From Candidatus Binatia bacterium (GTDB taxonomy: Bacteria > Desulfobacterota > Binatia > HRBIN30), in assembly GCA_023150935.1 (NCBI GenBank), contig JAKLJW010000037.1:1-53915 (forward strand): 53,915 bases of DNA. The letters run 5' to 3'. Of the stretch, positions 44,614 through 53,355 are shown piece by piece. A program made the position numbers and the translations under genes. The first letter of the stretch is position 1. Every line of letters begins with the position of its first letter. Under the pieces are notes generated by a model, which was given only the letters and a program-made list of their open reading frames with translations, was not told the DNA's origin and made no database searches.

Positions 44614-45789
44614 ATGGCCAGCAGGGGAATCAAGGACCGGGTCGCCATCGTCGGTATGGGCTGCACGCCGTTCGGCGAGCACTGGCGGAAGAGCGCCGAC
44701 GATCTTCTCGTCGATGCCTTCGGAGATGCGTGCAAGTCCGGGGGCATAGAGTCGGGTCAGGTCGACGCCTACTGGTTGGGTACGTTCGGCAGCGGCATTT
44801 CCGGCCTCATGCTCTCCGAGGCTTTGAAGATCCCGTACAAGCCGGTGACGCGCCTCGAGAACATGTGCGCCACCGGCAGCGAGGCGATTCGCAATGCCGC
44901 CTACGCGGTTGCCTCCGGGGCGTACGATCTGGTTATGGCCATCGGCGTCGAAAAGCTGAAGGACTCCGGTTACAGCGGCCTGACCGTTGCCGGTCCGCCG
45001 AGCGACGGCACGCAATCTAACATGACCGCACCGGCGACGTTTTCGTTACTCGCCCCGGCGTACGCGAAGAAGTACGGCGTGTCGGACGACACGCTGAAGC
45101 AGGTGCTGGCGCGCATCGCCTGGAAGAACCACAAGAACGGCGAGCGCAATCCCAAGGCGCAATTCCGCAAGGAGGTGCCGATGGAAACCATCTGCAAGTC
45201 GCCGTCGGTGGCCGGCATGCTCGGCATCTTCGATTGCTCCGGCGTCAGCGACGGCGCGGCCGCGGCGATCCTCTGCCGAGCCGAGGACGCGCACCGGTAC
45301 ACGGACGCGCCGATCTTCATCAAGGCGCTCGCCTTCGCGGCGGGCCCGGCCGAGGGTTACTTCTCGCAGGACTACGATTTCACCACCTTTCCGGAGGTGG
45401 TCGCGAGCTGCACGGATGCCTATCGGCAAGCCGGTGTGGAGCATCCCCGGGAAGAGGTGAGCATGGCCGAGGTCCACGACTGCTTCACGCCGACCGAGCT
45501 GGTCCTCATGGAGGACATGGGCTTCTCGCGACGCGGGCAGGCGTGGAAGGACGTACTCGACGGGCGTTTCGACGGCGACGGGGTGCAGCCGGTCAATCCG
45601 GACGGCGGGCTGAAGAGCTTCGGCCATCCGATCGGTGCCAGCGGTCTGCGGATGATGTACGAGATGTGGTTGCAGCTACGGGGCGAAGCCGGTCCGCGTC
45701 AGATCAAGGCTCCGAAGCTCGGTCTGACCCACAACCTCGGCGGCGCCCCGGGCCGCTGCGTCAGCTTCGTGTCGCTGGTCGGGCGGTAG
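44614..45789 (+). CDS. Thiolase-family acetyl-CoA acetyltransferase
   Basis: A 391-residue thiolase of the SCP2/archaeal type. The nucleophile lies in RLENMCATGSEAIRNA (Cys 85), the active-site HDCFTP motif is present (EVHDCFTPTELVLMEDMG), the His loop is GGLKSFGHPIGASGLRM (His 338), and the C-terminal Cys sits in NLGGAPGRCVSF. All catalytic residues are intact, so acyl-CoA condensation or cleavage is likely. AGGAGGG precedes the ATG. The preceding gene supplies a DUF35 domain, the usual partner of thiolases of this group. Confidence 0.88.
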   Translation: MASRGIKDRVAIVGMGCTPFGEHWRKSADDLLVDAFGDACKSGGIESGQVDAYWLGTFGSGISGLMLSEALKIPYKPVTRLENMCATGSEAIRNAAYAVASGAYDLVMAIGVEKLKDSGYSGLTVAGPPSDGTQSNMTAPATFSLLAPAYAKKYGVSDDTLKQVLARIAWKNHKNGERNPKAQFRKEVPMETICKSPSVAGMLGIFDCSGVSDGAAAAILCRAEDAHRYTDAPIFIKALAFAAGPAEGYFSQDYDFTTFPEVVASCTDAYRQAGVEHPREEVSMAEVHDCFTPTELVLMEDMGFSRRGQAWKDVLDGRFDGDGVQPVNPDGGLKSFGHPIGASGLRMMYEMWLQLRGEAGPRQIKAPKLGLTHNLGGAPGRCVSFVSLVGR

Positions 45790-45919
45790 TCTCGCGAGGG
45801 GGGCCGGAGGTTGGGGGCACCGGAGCTGGGCGTCCGGCATGGCGAGGCTTCATGGCGGACAGGACGCCTGCAAGCCTGCGTCTCCCACCCGCCGGCGTGC
45901 GGTTGGAGCCTCCTACTTC

Positions 45920-48900
45920 CTACCTCGACCGCGCCCCTGGATCACGCACGACGGTTACGTTCGTAAAGGCCGAGGCGGTCTCACCCGAATTGTCGCTGGC
46001 CGTGGCGGCGGTCGTGATGGTCGAACCTACCACGGCATCCGTGTTGACCCGCACCGTTAGTTGGACGCCGACCTTTCGCAGCGGCGGGATCTTGCCCAGT
46101 CGCCACGTTGCCGTGGCACCGCTCAGTGACGATGGCGCCGGACTGCCGCCGACGAATGACACGCTTGTCGGTATTTCTACGGCCAACGCTACGTCGTTGG
46201 CGTCGAACGCCCGGTTGTTCTGCACATTGAACGTGTAACGGATGCGGTTGCCCGGTGCCGCCTTACGGACTGATACCATCGAGACGGACAGGGGAGTTCG
46301 CGGCACGGGTGAGCCGCGGACCAGGCCCGACCACTTGCCTTCGGCGAAGTTGCCCAACTCATCCGTGACGCTCACGACGTTTTCGAGGACGGTTCCGCGC
46401 TCGGTCGACGGGTCGAGCGCCGTCTGGAGCTGAATCAGTTTTGTCGCGAAACCCTCGATGCGCGGGAACAGCCAGGTGATGCGGTTGTTGGCGACCGTCG
46501 TTGGTGCCGGGCTCGATTCGAGGAAGGCGAGACCCGACGGTAGCACGTCGGTGACGGTAACGTTGGTGACGGCATCCGGCGTCTGATTGGTCACCCGCAG
46601 GGAGTACACGACGCCGATGTTGGTGCCGAGCTTCGGATTCTTGGGAGCGCCGATCACCTGCACGCCGTAAGGGGGCTTGATGTCTGTGAACACGGTCGCT
46701 TCCACGGCGGTGCCGGTGGCGCCGTTGGCGTCGGTAACGATCATCCACACCTGAGGCGTCCAGCCGGGGACCATCGCGGTGCCGTTAGCGTCCAGCGTCA
46801 GGTAGATCCGTCCCGCGCTTCGCGCCGGGAGGTTGCCGATCGTCCAGGTGTCGGCGGTTCCAGTATCGGGTGGCGGGTACGCGGAAATGAAATTGAGTTC
46901 CGTGTCCCAGATCGCCCTGACGACCACGCCGGTCAGGTCGTCGGGGCTCAGGTTGACGAAACTGAGCGCATAGACCACGGACGAATCCGGTTCAGCCGGA
47001 TCCGGGTTGTCGTCGAGTGACGCGGTCAGAACGATCGGGTTGGCGACAACCGTGTCCTGGTATACGTTGGCGGCGTTGCCGTCGTCGTCCTCGGCGCGAA
47101 CGAAGTTCCGCTGGATCGTGCCGGGTATGGATGCGAGATCGACCTCCATCTGAATGGCGATGCGCTTCGCCGCTCCCGGCGGCAGTAGCGGGATGGTCCA
47201 CTTGTCGGTTGTGCCGGCATCGGCGCTAGGCGCGGCGCTGATTACCCGCATGTCGGGATCGAAGAGCTCGCGTACGACCACGTTGGTGAGGGGTTCCGAA
47301 CTCCGGTTCGCGACCACCAGAGTGTAGGTGAGGGTCTCGCCCGGGAGTACGGGGTCGGAGCTATCGGCCTTGGTCAGGATTAGCGGCCGATCGACGCGGA
47401 CACTGGCGGCGAGATCGGGACCCGTCACGGGCAGACTGCTATCCGAGTCGATGTTGTAGCCGGTAAGGATGACGAGGGTGCCGTTGGCGAGTCCTGCATC
47501 GATGCGGAGACGCAAGGATACGGCGCCCGAGCCACCGCGAGGCACGTCGGGGAGACTCCAGGTCACGGTCCCACTGCCGCCCATGCCGGGATCGCTCGTG
47601 GTTGCCGGGTAGGCCGAATCGAAGGTCGTCCCCGCCGCTGTGGTTGCTGTCAGGATCACGTTAGTGGCTGCACCGCCGGCGTTGGCGTACGAGATGATGT
47701 ACGTCGCCAACTGGCCCGCCGCGAGCGGGTCCTCGTTGAGCACCGCGCTGACGTAAAGCCGCGGCGTCTCGGTTGGCGTCGCGGTCGGCGTTTCCGTCGG
47801 CGTCGCGGTGGGTGTCTGGGTCGGCGTCGCGGTTGGCGTCTCCGTCGATGTGTTCGTTGGCGAAGCGGTTGGGGTATTCGTCGGCGTGGCCGTCGGCGTG
47901 TTGGTGGCAGTGCTGGTCGGCGTTGCCGTCGGGGTGCTGGTCGGCGTGCCGCTCGGTACGAAGGTCGGCGTTGGCGAGTCGGTTGGCGTCGAGGTCGGTG
48001 TCGACGTCGCCGTGCTGGTGGGGGTCGGTGCAGTCGTAGGGGTATCGGTCGGGGTGCTGGTCGGAGTGTAGCTGAGCAGCGGGGTTGGGGTCGACGTTGG
48101 GGTTTCCGTCACCACTACGGTGGGCGTGGCCGTTGGGGTGTCGGTCGCCACTCCGGTTGGTGTCGCGGTGGGTGTCCGAGTTGCCGTGGCGCTGGCAGTG
48201 GCGGTCGGCAGCACGAGCGACACGGTAACCAAGCCGTTATTGCCCGTGACTGGCGAGAGATTCGCGCCGGTCGGGTCCTGTGCGATCAAGTTGCCGTTGG
48301 TCAGCAAGTAGTTGCCGGGCGGGGTCCCCGCCAGGATCCCGAACGTGCAGGTATACAGCAGGCCGTCGGGGATCGGGTCGCTATTGTAGCCGGGGCCTTG
48401 CACGAAGACGCGGACCGTCGTGGTTGTAAACGTGATCGAGACGATACTGGCAACCAGACTCTTGTTCGGGAGCGCCGGGTTGAGCACGCAGTTGCCCGGA
48501 TTAAGGGTCAGGGCGGTATTCGGGAAAGTGATGTCGTTGCCGGTGCCGGCGACGCTGGTGCCGAGGGAGGAAAGGGTAACGGGGACGGTTACCGTACCGC
48601 CGGCGAGGCCGATGCCGGCGCCGACGTCAATGCGCACGCTTATCGTCGGGGTGACGGTTACGGTGGGGGTCGCCGTCGGGGTTACGGTCGGCGTCAGCGT
48701 CGGGGTTTCGGTGGCGGTGTCGGTTGGCGTTGGCGTTGCGGTCGGAGTTTCGGTCGGTGTGTCCGTTGCCGTTCCAGTCGGGACCGCGGTCGCGGTGTCA
48801 GTCGGAGTTGCGGTGACGGTGTCTGTGGGGGTGATCGTGGGGGTCTGAGTCGGCAGATTCGTCGGAGTCCCGGTCGGGGTGTCGGTCGGAGTGCTCGTGG

Positions 48901-49399
48901 GCACGCCGGTCGGTGTATCGGTTGGCGTCTGCGTTTGTGTTGCTGTGGGCACGCCGGTTGGGGTGTCAGTCGGCGTCTGCGTTGGCGTTGCCGTGGGCAC
49001 GCCGGTCGGGGTCCCGGTCGGGGTCTCCGTGGGGGTTTGTGTCGGTACGCTGGTGGGAGTGTCGGTTGGGAATGCGGTCGGCGTGTTGGTCGGTGTGGCA
49101 GTGGGGACGGTTGTGGGTGTATCGGTCGGGGCAGGGGTGGCGGAGTCGGTCGGCGTGCTGGTGGGTAACTGGGTTGGGGTGTCGGTGGGCACGGCCGTCG
49201 GCGTATCGGTCGGGGCGATGGTCGGCGTTACCGTTGGGGTTTCGGTGGGCGTATCGGTCGGGGTAACGGTTGCCGTTTCGGTCGGGGTTTCGGTCGGTGT
49301 GTCCGTTGGCGTTTGGGCCAGAACGGGGCACGAGAAAACCACTACCGTGGCCGCGATAAGGGTGAGGCGTAGGAGGGCTCGCAAGGGGCGTGATGGCAT
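45920..49399 (-). CDS. Giant surface protein: Pro-Thr linkers, cohesin-like domain, five DUF11 repeats
   Basis: A 1159-residue exported protein. A signal peptide (to about residue 29, VLAQ) is followed by a Pro/Thr/Asp/Glu-rich linker (about 30-252), a cohesin-like domain (about 253-391) with [35 protein letters not shown] and [18 protein letters not shown], a second Pro/Thr linker (392-548), then five DUF11/Ig-like repeats of about 120 residues (around 549, 671, 789, 909 and 1033). The repeats share the T-N-V-x-V start of each domain and recurring W-T/W-x-P strands. Cohesins bind dockerins; the gene just upstream ends in a dockerin-like motif. AGGTG lies six bases before ATG 49399. No sorting signal or transmembrane end is visible. 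Confidence 0.8.
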   Translation of the reverse strand: MPSRPLRALLRLTLIAATVVVFSCPVLAQTPTDTPTETPTETATVTPTDTPTETPTVTPTIAPTDTPTAVPTDTPTQLPTSTPTDSATPAPTDTPTTVPTATPTNTPTAFPTDTPTSVPTQTPTETPTGTPTGVPTATPTQTPTDTPTGVPTATQTQTPTDTPTGVPTSTPTDTPTGTPTNLPTQTPTITPTDTVTATPTDTATAVPTGTATDTPTETPTATPTPTDTATETPTLTPTVTPTATPTVTVTPTISVRIDVGAGIGLAGGTVTVPVTLSSLGTSVAGTGNDITFPNTALTLNPGNCVLNPALPNKSLVASIVSITFTTTTVRVFVQGPGYNSDPIPDGLLYTCTFGILAGTPPGNYLLTNGNLIAQDPTGANLSPVTGNNGLVTVSLVLPTATASATATRTPTATPTGVATDTPTATPTVVVTETPTSTPTPLLSYTPTSTPTDTPTTAPTPTSTATSTPTSTPTDSPTPTFVPSGTPTSTPTATPTSTATNTPTATPTNTPTASPTNTSTETPTATPTQTPTATPTETPTATPTETPRLYVSAVLNEDPLAAGQLATYIISYANAGGAATNVILTATTAAGTTFDSAYPATTSDPGMGGSGTVTWSLPDVPRGGSGAVSLRLRIDAGLANGTLVILTGYNIDSDSSLPVTGPDLAASVRVDRPLILTKADSSDPVLPGETLTYTLVVANRSSEPLTNVVVRELFDPDMRVISAAPSADAGTTDKWTIPLLPPGAAKRIAIQMEVDLASIPGTIQRNFVRAEDDDGNAANVYQDTVVANPIVLTASLDDNPDPAEPDSSVVYALSFVNLSPDDLTGVVVRAIWDTELNFISAYPPPDTGTADTWTIGNLPARSAGRIYLTLDANGTAMVPGWTPQVWMIVTDANGATGTAVEATVFTDIKPPYGVQVIGAPKNPKLGTNIGVVYSLRVTNQTPDAVTNVTVTDVLPSGLAFLESSPAPTTVANNRITWLFPRIEGFATKLIQLQTALDPSTERGTVLENVVSVTDELGNFAEGKWSGLVRGSPVPRTPLSVSMVSVRKAAPGNRIRYTFNVQNNRAFDANDVALAVEIPTSVSFVGGSPAPSSLSGATATWRLGKIPPLRKVGVQLTVRVNTDAVVGSTITTAATASDNSGETASAFTNVTVVRDPGARSR
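47757..48200 (-). repeat. Pro-Thr codon repeat, second linker
   Basis: DNA-level repetition of CC/AC-rich units encodes the TPTDTP/TPTATP-type linker between the cohesin-like domain and the DUF11 repeats. The other strand reads as VGV/SVGV runs, which are not genes. Confidence 0.8.
48660..49310 (-). repeat. Pro-Thr codon repeat, first linker
   Basis: About 650 bp of irregular 12- to 24-bp repeats encode the long N-terminal linker of the cohesin-like protein ([24 protein letters not shown] units). Copy number may vary between strains and assembly may be unreliable here. Confidence 0.8.
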
Positions 49400-49429
49400 C
49401 CGTCTGCACCTGGGTTGGTCGTTGAGGGC

Positions 49430-50869
49430 TCAGCTCCGCAGCCGCTGGATCGTCCAGGGGACATCCGCGGCGGTGACGGCCCGGGTCAGGCACCCGGAAA
49501 CGCCGTCGAAGATGCGCGCGATGACCGTCTGCACGTCAAGGTGGTTACGCACGCCGTCACAGTTGTTGTCACCCGGCCCGGCCGGGGTCGGGGTACGGGT
49601 CGCCGTGAAGCTGGCTGTGGGGGTAGGCGACCGTCGCGGCGTGCGGGTGACCGTCGGGACGGGTGTGGGGGTGAACGCTGGAGTTGTGCCGTTCAGAACG
49701 ACGGTGACACTCTGCGCGTCGGGGCCGAAGGTCTGGTCGTCCTGGTTGGGGGTAGCGAAGTCGAGCTTGCCGTCGCCGTTGAAGTCGGCGACCACGAGCG
49801 CCACGGGTCCGTTGCCGACGCGTACGGTTTCCAGTGGCTGGAAGGTTGCATCGCCCTGACCGGCCAGGATGGAGACGTCGTTGGACAGGTTGTTCGCGAC
49901 AGCCAGGTCGAGTTTACCGTCGCCGGTGAGATCTGCGGCCACGATGTCGATGGGCAGCGCGCCGGCGGTGTAGCGCACCGGCTCGGCAAAATTGCGGGGG
50001 CTGATCTGCCGGAAAACGTAAACGCTACCGTCTCGCCGGCTGGCGACGGCGATGTCGGGTAGTGCATCCGAGTCGAAGCGGCCGACCGCGACGGCGGTCG
50101 GTTCGGCGACGTCGCCGACCGGTGCGGGAGGATCGAAGGTCAGATCGCCGCGGCCGTACAGCACCTGGACGGCATTGCCCGTGCTGCTGAGGACGACGAG
50201 GTCGGGTCGTGTTTCGCCGTCGTTATCGACGATAGCCGGCTGGAGCCGACTGGGGACAAGCGCGCCGAGGCCAACGCCTTGCGCGGACGAATACGAGAAG
50301 TCGGGGTTGCCACGCGCCAGGGCTACGAGCCCCTGTCCGTCCTCCTCGACGCTGCAAGTTGCGATGTCCAGTATCGCATCGTCGTTCAGGTTGCCGGCCG
50401 CTATGCACGTGGGGAAGAAGCCCATTGCAAGCCTGCGGGCGTTGTAGCGGTACGGTTGGCGGCTCTGATACAGGACGGCTACCCCGCTGAGGTCGTCGGT
50501 GTCGATGGCCCCAAAGACGAGGTCTGTGATCGGTTCGGCGTTGAACGCGCCGGCCGCGATGCTGGTCGGTGTGTACCGTTCGTCGAGTCCGAGCGGCGAG
50601 CCGCGCCTGAATACTCCGGCGCTATCGTTAGCCAGCACGGACACAGTGTTGTCCTCGTTCGCCGTTGCGAGGTCGAGCCCCGGCGAGCCGTCAAAGTCTC
50701 CCGCGACCAGACCTACCGGGGAGGTGCCGACCTGGTAATATCGGGGGTCGCCAAAGAGCGGCGCCGCGCCGGCTGGAGCGCCGATAACCGACGCGACCAG
50801 AACCGCGCCGGCGAGGTGTGTGAGTAAGGACCAGTTGTCGACTACGGCCCAGCACCAGGGTTTCCTCAT
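49430..50869 (-). CDS. FG-GAP/beta-propeller surface protein with C-terminal dockerin-like motif
   Basis: A 479-residue exported protein. After a signal sequence ([15 protein letters not shown]), seven or so FG-GAP/VCBS blades follow, each with a D-x-[ND]-x-D-x-x-D-[IL]-A-like calcium loop ([73 protein letters not shown]). A Pro/Thr stretch leads to [22 protein letters not shown], a dockerin-type Ca loop and helix. The second dockerin repeat is degenerate ([12 protein letters not shown]). The stop lies 30 bp before the cohesin-protein start, so the pair is probably one operon. ATG 50869 lacks a clear ribosome-binding site. Confidence 0.8.
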   Translation of the reverse strand: MRKPWCWAVVDNWSLLTHLAGAVLVASVIGAPAGAAPLFGDPRYYQVGTSPVGLVAGDFDGSPGLDLATANEDNTVSVLANDSAGVFRRGSPLGLDERYTPTSIAAGAFNAEPITDLVFGAIDTDDLSGVAVLYQSRQPYRYNARRLAMGFFPTCIAAGNLNDDAILDIATCSVEEDGQGLVALARGNPDFSYSSAQGVGLGALVPSRLQPAIVDNDGETRPDLVVLSSTGNAVQVLYGRGDLTFDPPAPVGDVAEPTAVAVGRFDSDALPDIAVASRRDGSVYVFRQISPRNFAEPVRYTAGALPIDIVAADLTGDGKLDLAVANNLSNDVSILAGQGDATFQPLETVRVGNGPVALVVADFNGDGKLDFATPNQDDQTFGPDAQSVTVVLNGTTPAFTPTPVPTVTRTPRRSPTPTASFTATRTPTPAGPGDNNCDGVRNHLDVQTVIARIFDGVSGCLTRAVTAADVPWTIQRLRS

Positions 50870-51041
50870 AGTCTTTGAAGCTTGAATCGTCCTAAGTCGA
50901 CGCAAGTTTTGCAATGGAAAACTGAATCTTCCGCTAATTGCGAAGGGTGCGCCGTCTTGCCGTGGCGCGGCGTCTGTGCGATTAGGTGGCGGGCCTTGGT
51001 GCACCGTCATGCCGGTGCGCTCCGGACGCAGCGGCCGATCC

Positions 51042-51115
51042 GGCGGCGTAGCTCAGTTGGTTAGAGCGAGGGTCTCATAATCCCTAGGTCCCCAGTTCGA
51101 TTCTGGGCGCCGCCA
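51042..51115 (+). tRNA. tRNA-Met (CAT anticodon)
   Basis: A 74-base cloverleaf. The acceptor GGCGGCG pairs with CGCCGCC, the D arm is GCTC/GAGC, the anticodon loop CTCATAA holds CAT at 51076-51078, and the T arm is CCCAG TTCGATT CTGGG with discriminator A. The G1-C72 pair excludes initiator tRNA. Elongator Met is favoured over Ile-lysidine tRNA. CCA is not encoded. The first and last bases of the innermost anticodon stem are T-T, as in other Met tRNAs with a wide loop. Confidence 0.93.
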
Positions 51116-51138
51116 TTTCTTCCCCGCCACCTCTCAGC

Positions 51139-51153
51139 GCGGGCTTCGCCCGC
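51139..51153 (+). terminator. Hairpin after tRNA-Met
   Basis: GCGGGC-TTC-GCCCGC forms a tight six-base-pair stem 24 bp after the tRNA. It is followed by AACCCA rather than a T-run, so termination is uncertain. A related hairpin, GCGGGC-TGAC-GCCCGC with the same flanks (CTCAGC and AACCCA), lies at 51267-51282, so both may instead be copies of one extragenic repeat. Confidence 0.45.
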
Positions 51154-51161
51154 AACCCATT

Positions 51162-51282
51162 GCGGAATGCGGATTGCGGAACTCATGAATCCGTCGTCCG
51201 CAATCCGAAATCCGCATTCCGAAATTCTTCGCACCATGAAACGAACTCGCCAACTAGTGGCTCAGCGCGGGCTGACGCCCGC
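51162..51282. repeat. Palindromic repeats between the tRNA and a membrane-protein gene
   Basis: GCGGAATGCGGATTGCGG (from 51162) is complementary, with a short insertion, to the CCGCAATCCG...CCGCATTCCG run at 51198-51221. The second GCGGGC hairpin follows at 51267-51282. No gene is supported between 51116 and 51387. Confidence 0.6.
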
Positions 51283-51387
51283 AACCCAACATATGACCGA
51301 ACGTGTCCAGGGGGGGGGCCTCGCCCTCCCCCGTCTGAATTTTCCGCGCCTTGACAGCGCCGGCGTTCCGGCGGGAGGATCGCGGCC

Positions 51388-51813
51388 ATGACCGGTTGGC
51401 TGCTCGTTCACTTACTCGCGCTCGGAGTCTGGCTCGGTTGCGTCGGCGTCGAAGCCGTTATCGAGACCTTCGCGCATCGCGACGCGGCTTTGCGCGCTGC
51501 GGTGGCGCGCATGCACTTCTGGATCGACGCGCTGGTGGAAGTGCCGGCTTTCACGTTGGTTGCCGTGAGCGGGGTGGCGATGCTGCGGCTGGAGCTTCTG
51601 CACGGCGCCTACGCGACCATGGTGATCGCGGGAAGTGTCGCCATTGCGGTGAACCTCTGGTGCGTGCTCCCGGTGGTGCGCCGCAAGGTCGCGGCGGACC
51701 GCAACGACCCCCACGCGGTCGCGGCGCAGTCGCGCCTGGTCTACGTGGCGTTTGCGGTTGGCGTTCCCTGTGGCCTCCTGGCGCTGGTAAGCGGGGTGCT
51801 GCTCGCGTCGTGA
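51388..51813 (+). CDS. Small four-helix membrane protein
   Basis: A 141-residue protein with four hydrophobic helices (WLLVHLLALGVWLGCVGVEAVIE, IDALVEVPAFTLVAVSGVAML, MVIAGSVAIAVNLWCVLPVV, LVYVAFAVGVPCGLLALVSGVLL) and conserved-looking His residues in helix 1 and the following loop (HRDAALRAAVARMHFWID). The layout recalls CopD/DUF2269-like four-helix proteins that may bind heme or metal; this is a weak resemblance. GGGAGG lies nine bases before ATG 51388. Confidence 0.6.
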   Translation: MTGWLLVHLLALGVWLGCVGVEAVIETFAHRDAALRAAVARMHFWIDALVEVPAFTLVAVSGVAMLRLELLHGAYATMVIAGSVAIAVNLWCVLPVVRRKVAADRNDPHAVAAQSRLVYVAFAVGVPCGLLALVSGVLLAS

Positions 51814-51981
51814 TCGATGCCTGGGAGCCGTTCCTGCGACGGACGCCTCAACTGAGGTTACGCCGGACCATGTGTGCCGCCCTCGACGTGTCGAGGCCGA
51901 CGGAGGAGTATGGGTCCACTGTACCCGCCTTCCAACGGCCCGTGCATCTCGCCGGGGATGGAGGGGCCGTGATCCGGATGC

Positions 51982-52084
51982 GGATAGCCGGCATAAACGC
52001 CCTGTTTGCCATGATCCCCATACTCAGACGTTCCCACCCCTGCGAGCGGCCACGTGCAAATCCCGGACGGACCACTTATACGGC
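51982..52084 (-). repeat. 103-bp dispersed repeat, copy B
   Basis: Reverse complement of 27289-27391 at about 81% identity without gaps. The rest of 51814-52435 shows no gene apart from the short repeats listed next. Confidence 0.72.
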
Positions 52085-52224
52085 ACCGTCGTCACCTCGA
52101 ACACAGGGATCTCGGGAGTCCACATGATACGTCGACGGCGCGAGCCACCGCCGCATCAGACCACCGCCAGCACGTCCGGTTGCCGGTCGCCAACGTACTA
52201 GCGCGGTTGCGCACGGCCGTCGCG

Positions 52225-52292
52225 GATGGGTGTCTCGTCAGTTCTCTCGTCAGTTCGCATGGGTGTCTCGTCGGTTCCTCTCTCGTCGGTTC
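52225..52292 (+). repeat. RAYT-type motif repeats upstream of the Uma2 gene
   Basis: Two copies of ATGGGTGTCTCGTC start at 52226 and 52259, each followed by a GTTC-like segment and a second TCTCGTC. The core differs by two bases from the GTGGATGTCTCGTC core beside the first RAYT. Confidence 0.75.
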
Positions 52293-52435
52293 CTCAATCA
52301 GGATGGGCGCTGTAACCTACCGCGGCGTCGCGCAGGTCGTCGACGCCGCCCGGCAGGTCCCGGAATCGGGAGAGGTCCGCGGGGCGAGCACGATGAGCTT
52401 GGTGACCCGGCGCTCGACGTGGTAGGGGTAAGCGC

Positions 52436-53017
52436 GTGAGTCAGCCTGCGCGCTTCGCCCACTACACGTACGAAGACTACCGGCGCTTCGAAGAGGCAAC
52501 CGACGCGAAGCACGAGTACCTCGACGGCCAGATCTTGGCCATGGCCGGCGGCACTCCTGAACACGCCGCCCTGGCCACCGCGCTGATCGGCCTTCTCGAG
52601 CGGGGACTTGCCGGCGGTCCGTGCTACCCGTTTTCATCGGACCTTCGCGTACGCGTGCACGCGACCGGTCTGGCCACCTATCCGGACGTGACCGTCATCT
52701 GCGGCGACCTGGATCGGGACCCGGAAGACCCGAACGCAGCGGCGAACCCCACGCTGTTAGCCGAAGTATCGAGTGCCAGCACCGAGGAGTACGACCGCGG
52801 CGAGAAGTTCGCGCATTACCGAAAGATCGGCTCCCTCCGCGAGTACCTGATAGTCTCCCACCGCGAGCGCCGCGTCGAGCGCTGGTGGCGCCGCGGGCCA
52901 GACGACTGGGGGCGAGAGAGCGCCGGCCGTGGTGAGGTCTTGCGCCTTTCCGCGCTCGGCATCGATCTGGACGTCGACGCAGTCTACGAACGTTCGCCGC
53001 TCACGCGAACGATCTGA
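52436..53017 (+). CDS. Uma2-family endonuclease (DUF820)
   Basis: A 193-residue PD-(D/E)xK protein: TYEDYRRFEEATDAKHEYLDGQILAMAGGTPEHAAL at the start, then LATYPDVTVICGD and PTLLAEVSSASTEEYDRGEKFAHYRKIGSLREYLIV with the catalytic-type Asp, Glu and Lys. Uma2 proteins are widespread in accessory DNA, often many per genome, and are of uncertain role (often called putative restriction endonucleases). The GTG start at 52436 is the first plausible one. It lies between two arrays of the RAYT-type motif in opposite orientation. Confidence 0.82.
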   Translation: MSQPARFAHYTYEDYRRFEEATDAKHEYLDGQILAMAGGTPEHAALATALIGLLERGLAGGPCYPFSSDLRVRVHATGLATYPDVTVICGDLDRDPEDPNAAANPTLLAEVSSASTEEYDRGEKFAHYRKIGSLREYLIVSHRERRVERWWRRGPDDWGRESAGRGEVLRLSALGIDLDVDAVYERSPLTRTI

Positions 53018-53173
53018 GCACTGCTTGCGAAGCATACGTGGGTCCGGATCTGCCGTTGTGGCCTGCCTCGACGGTCAGCTGGCGGGGTTTTTCGCCACCC
53101 TTACGAGGCGGGCTACACAGACAAGACGCACCAGGCCAGGGGGCGCTTCATCGAGGCGAACTGACCCGTACCG

Positions 53174-53280
53174 CCGAAAAAGACGAAGACGAAAAAGACG
53201 AAGACACCCATGATTGGGGGGAGGCCGTCTGCCGGGAAAAAGACGAAGACACCCATGATTGGGGGGAGGCCGTCTGCCGG
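53174..53280 (-). repeat. 45-bp perfect tandem repeat upstream of the second RAYT
   Basis: Two identical 45-bp units lie at 53191-53235 and 53236-53280, preceded by a partial copy from 53174. Each contains, on the minus strand, ATGGGTGTCTTCGTC, the RAYT-type core with one extra base. CGTCT and AGACG within the units can pair. No gene is seen between 53018 and 53355. Confidence 0.85.
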
Positions 53281-53355
53281 GCGCATCCACCAGCTCCGTC
53301 ATGTAGCGTCGTATAGGGCCTTGACATTAACCCTATACACGTCCACACTCTCTCC

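Noticed and set aside
48660..49310. CRISPR array
   Set aside because: The repeats are irregular, lack unique spacers of fixed length, and encode Pro-Thr codons in frame.
48879..49859. Plus-strand reading frame of VGV/SVGV repeats
   Set aside because: It is the antisense of the Pro-Thr linker DNA; no signal, start site or homology supports it.
51042..51115. Initiator tRNA
   Set aside because: Position 1-72 is a G-C pair, whereas bacterial initiator tRNA has a mismatch there.
53174..53280. CRISPR array or minisatellite gene
   Set aside because: Only two 45-bp copies are adjacent without spacers, and no Cas gene is near.
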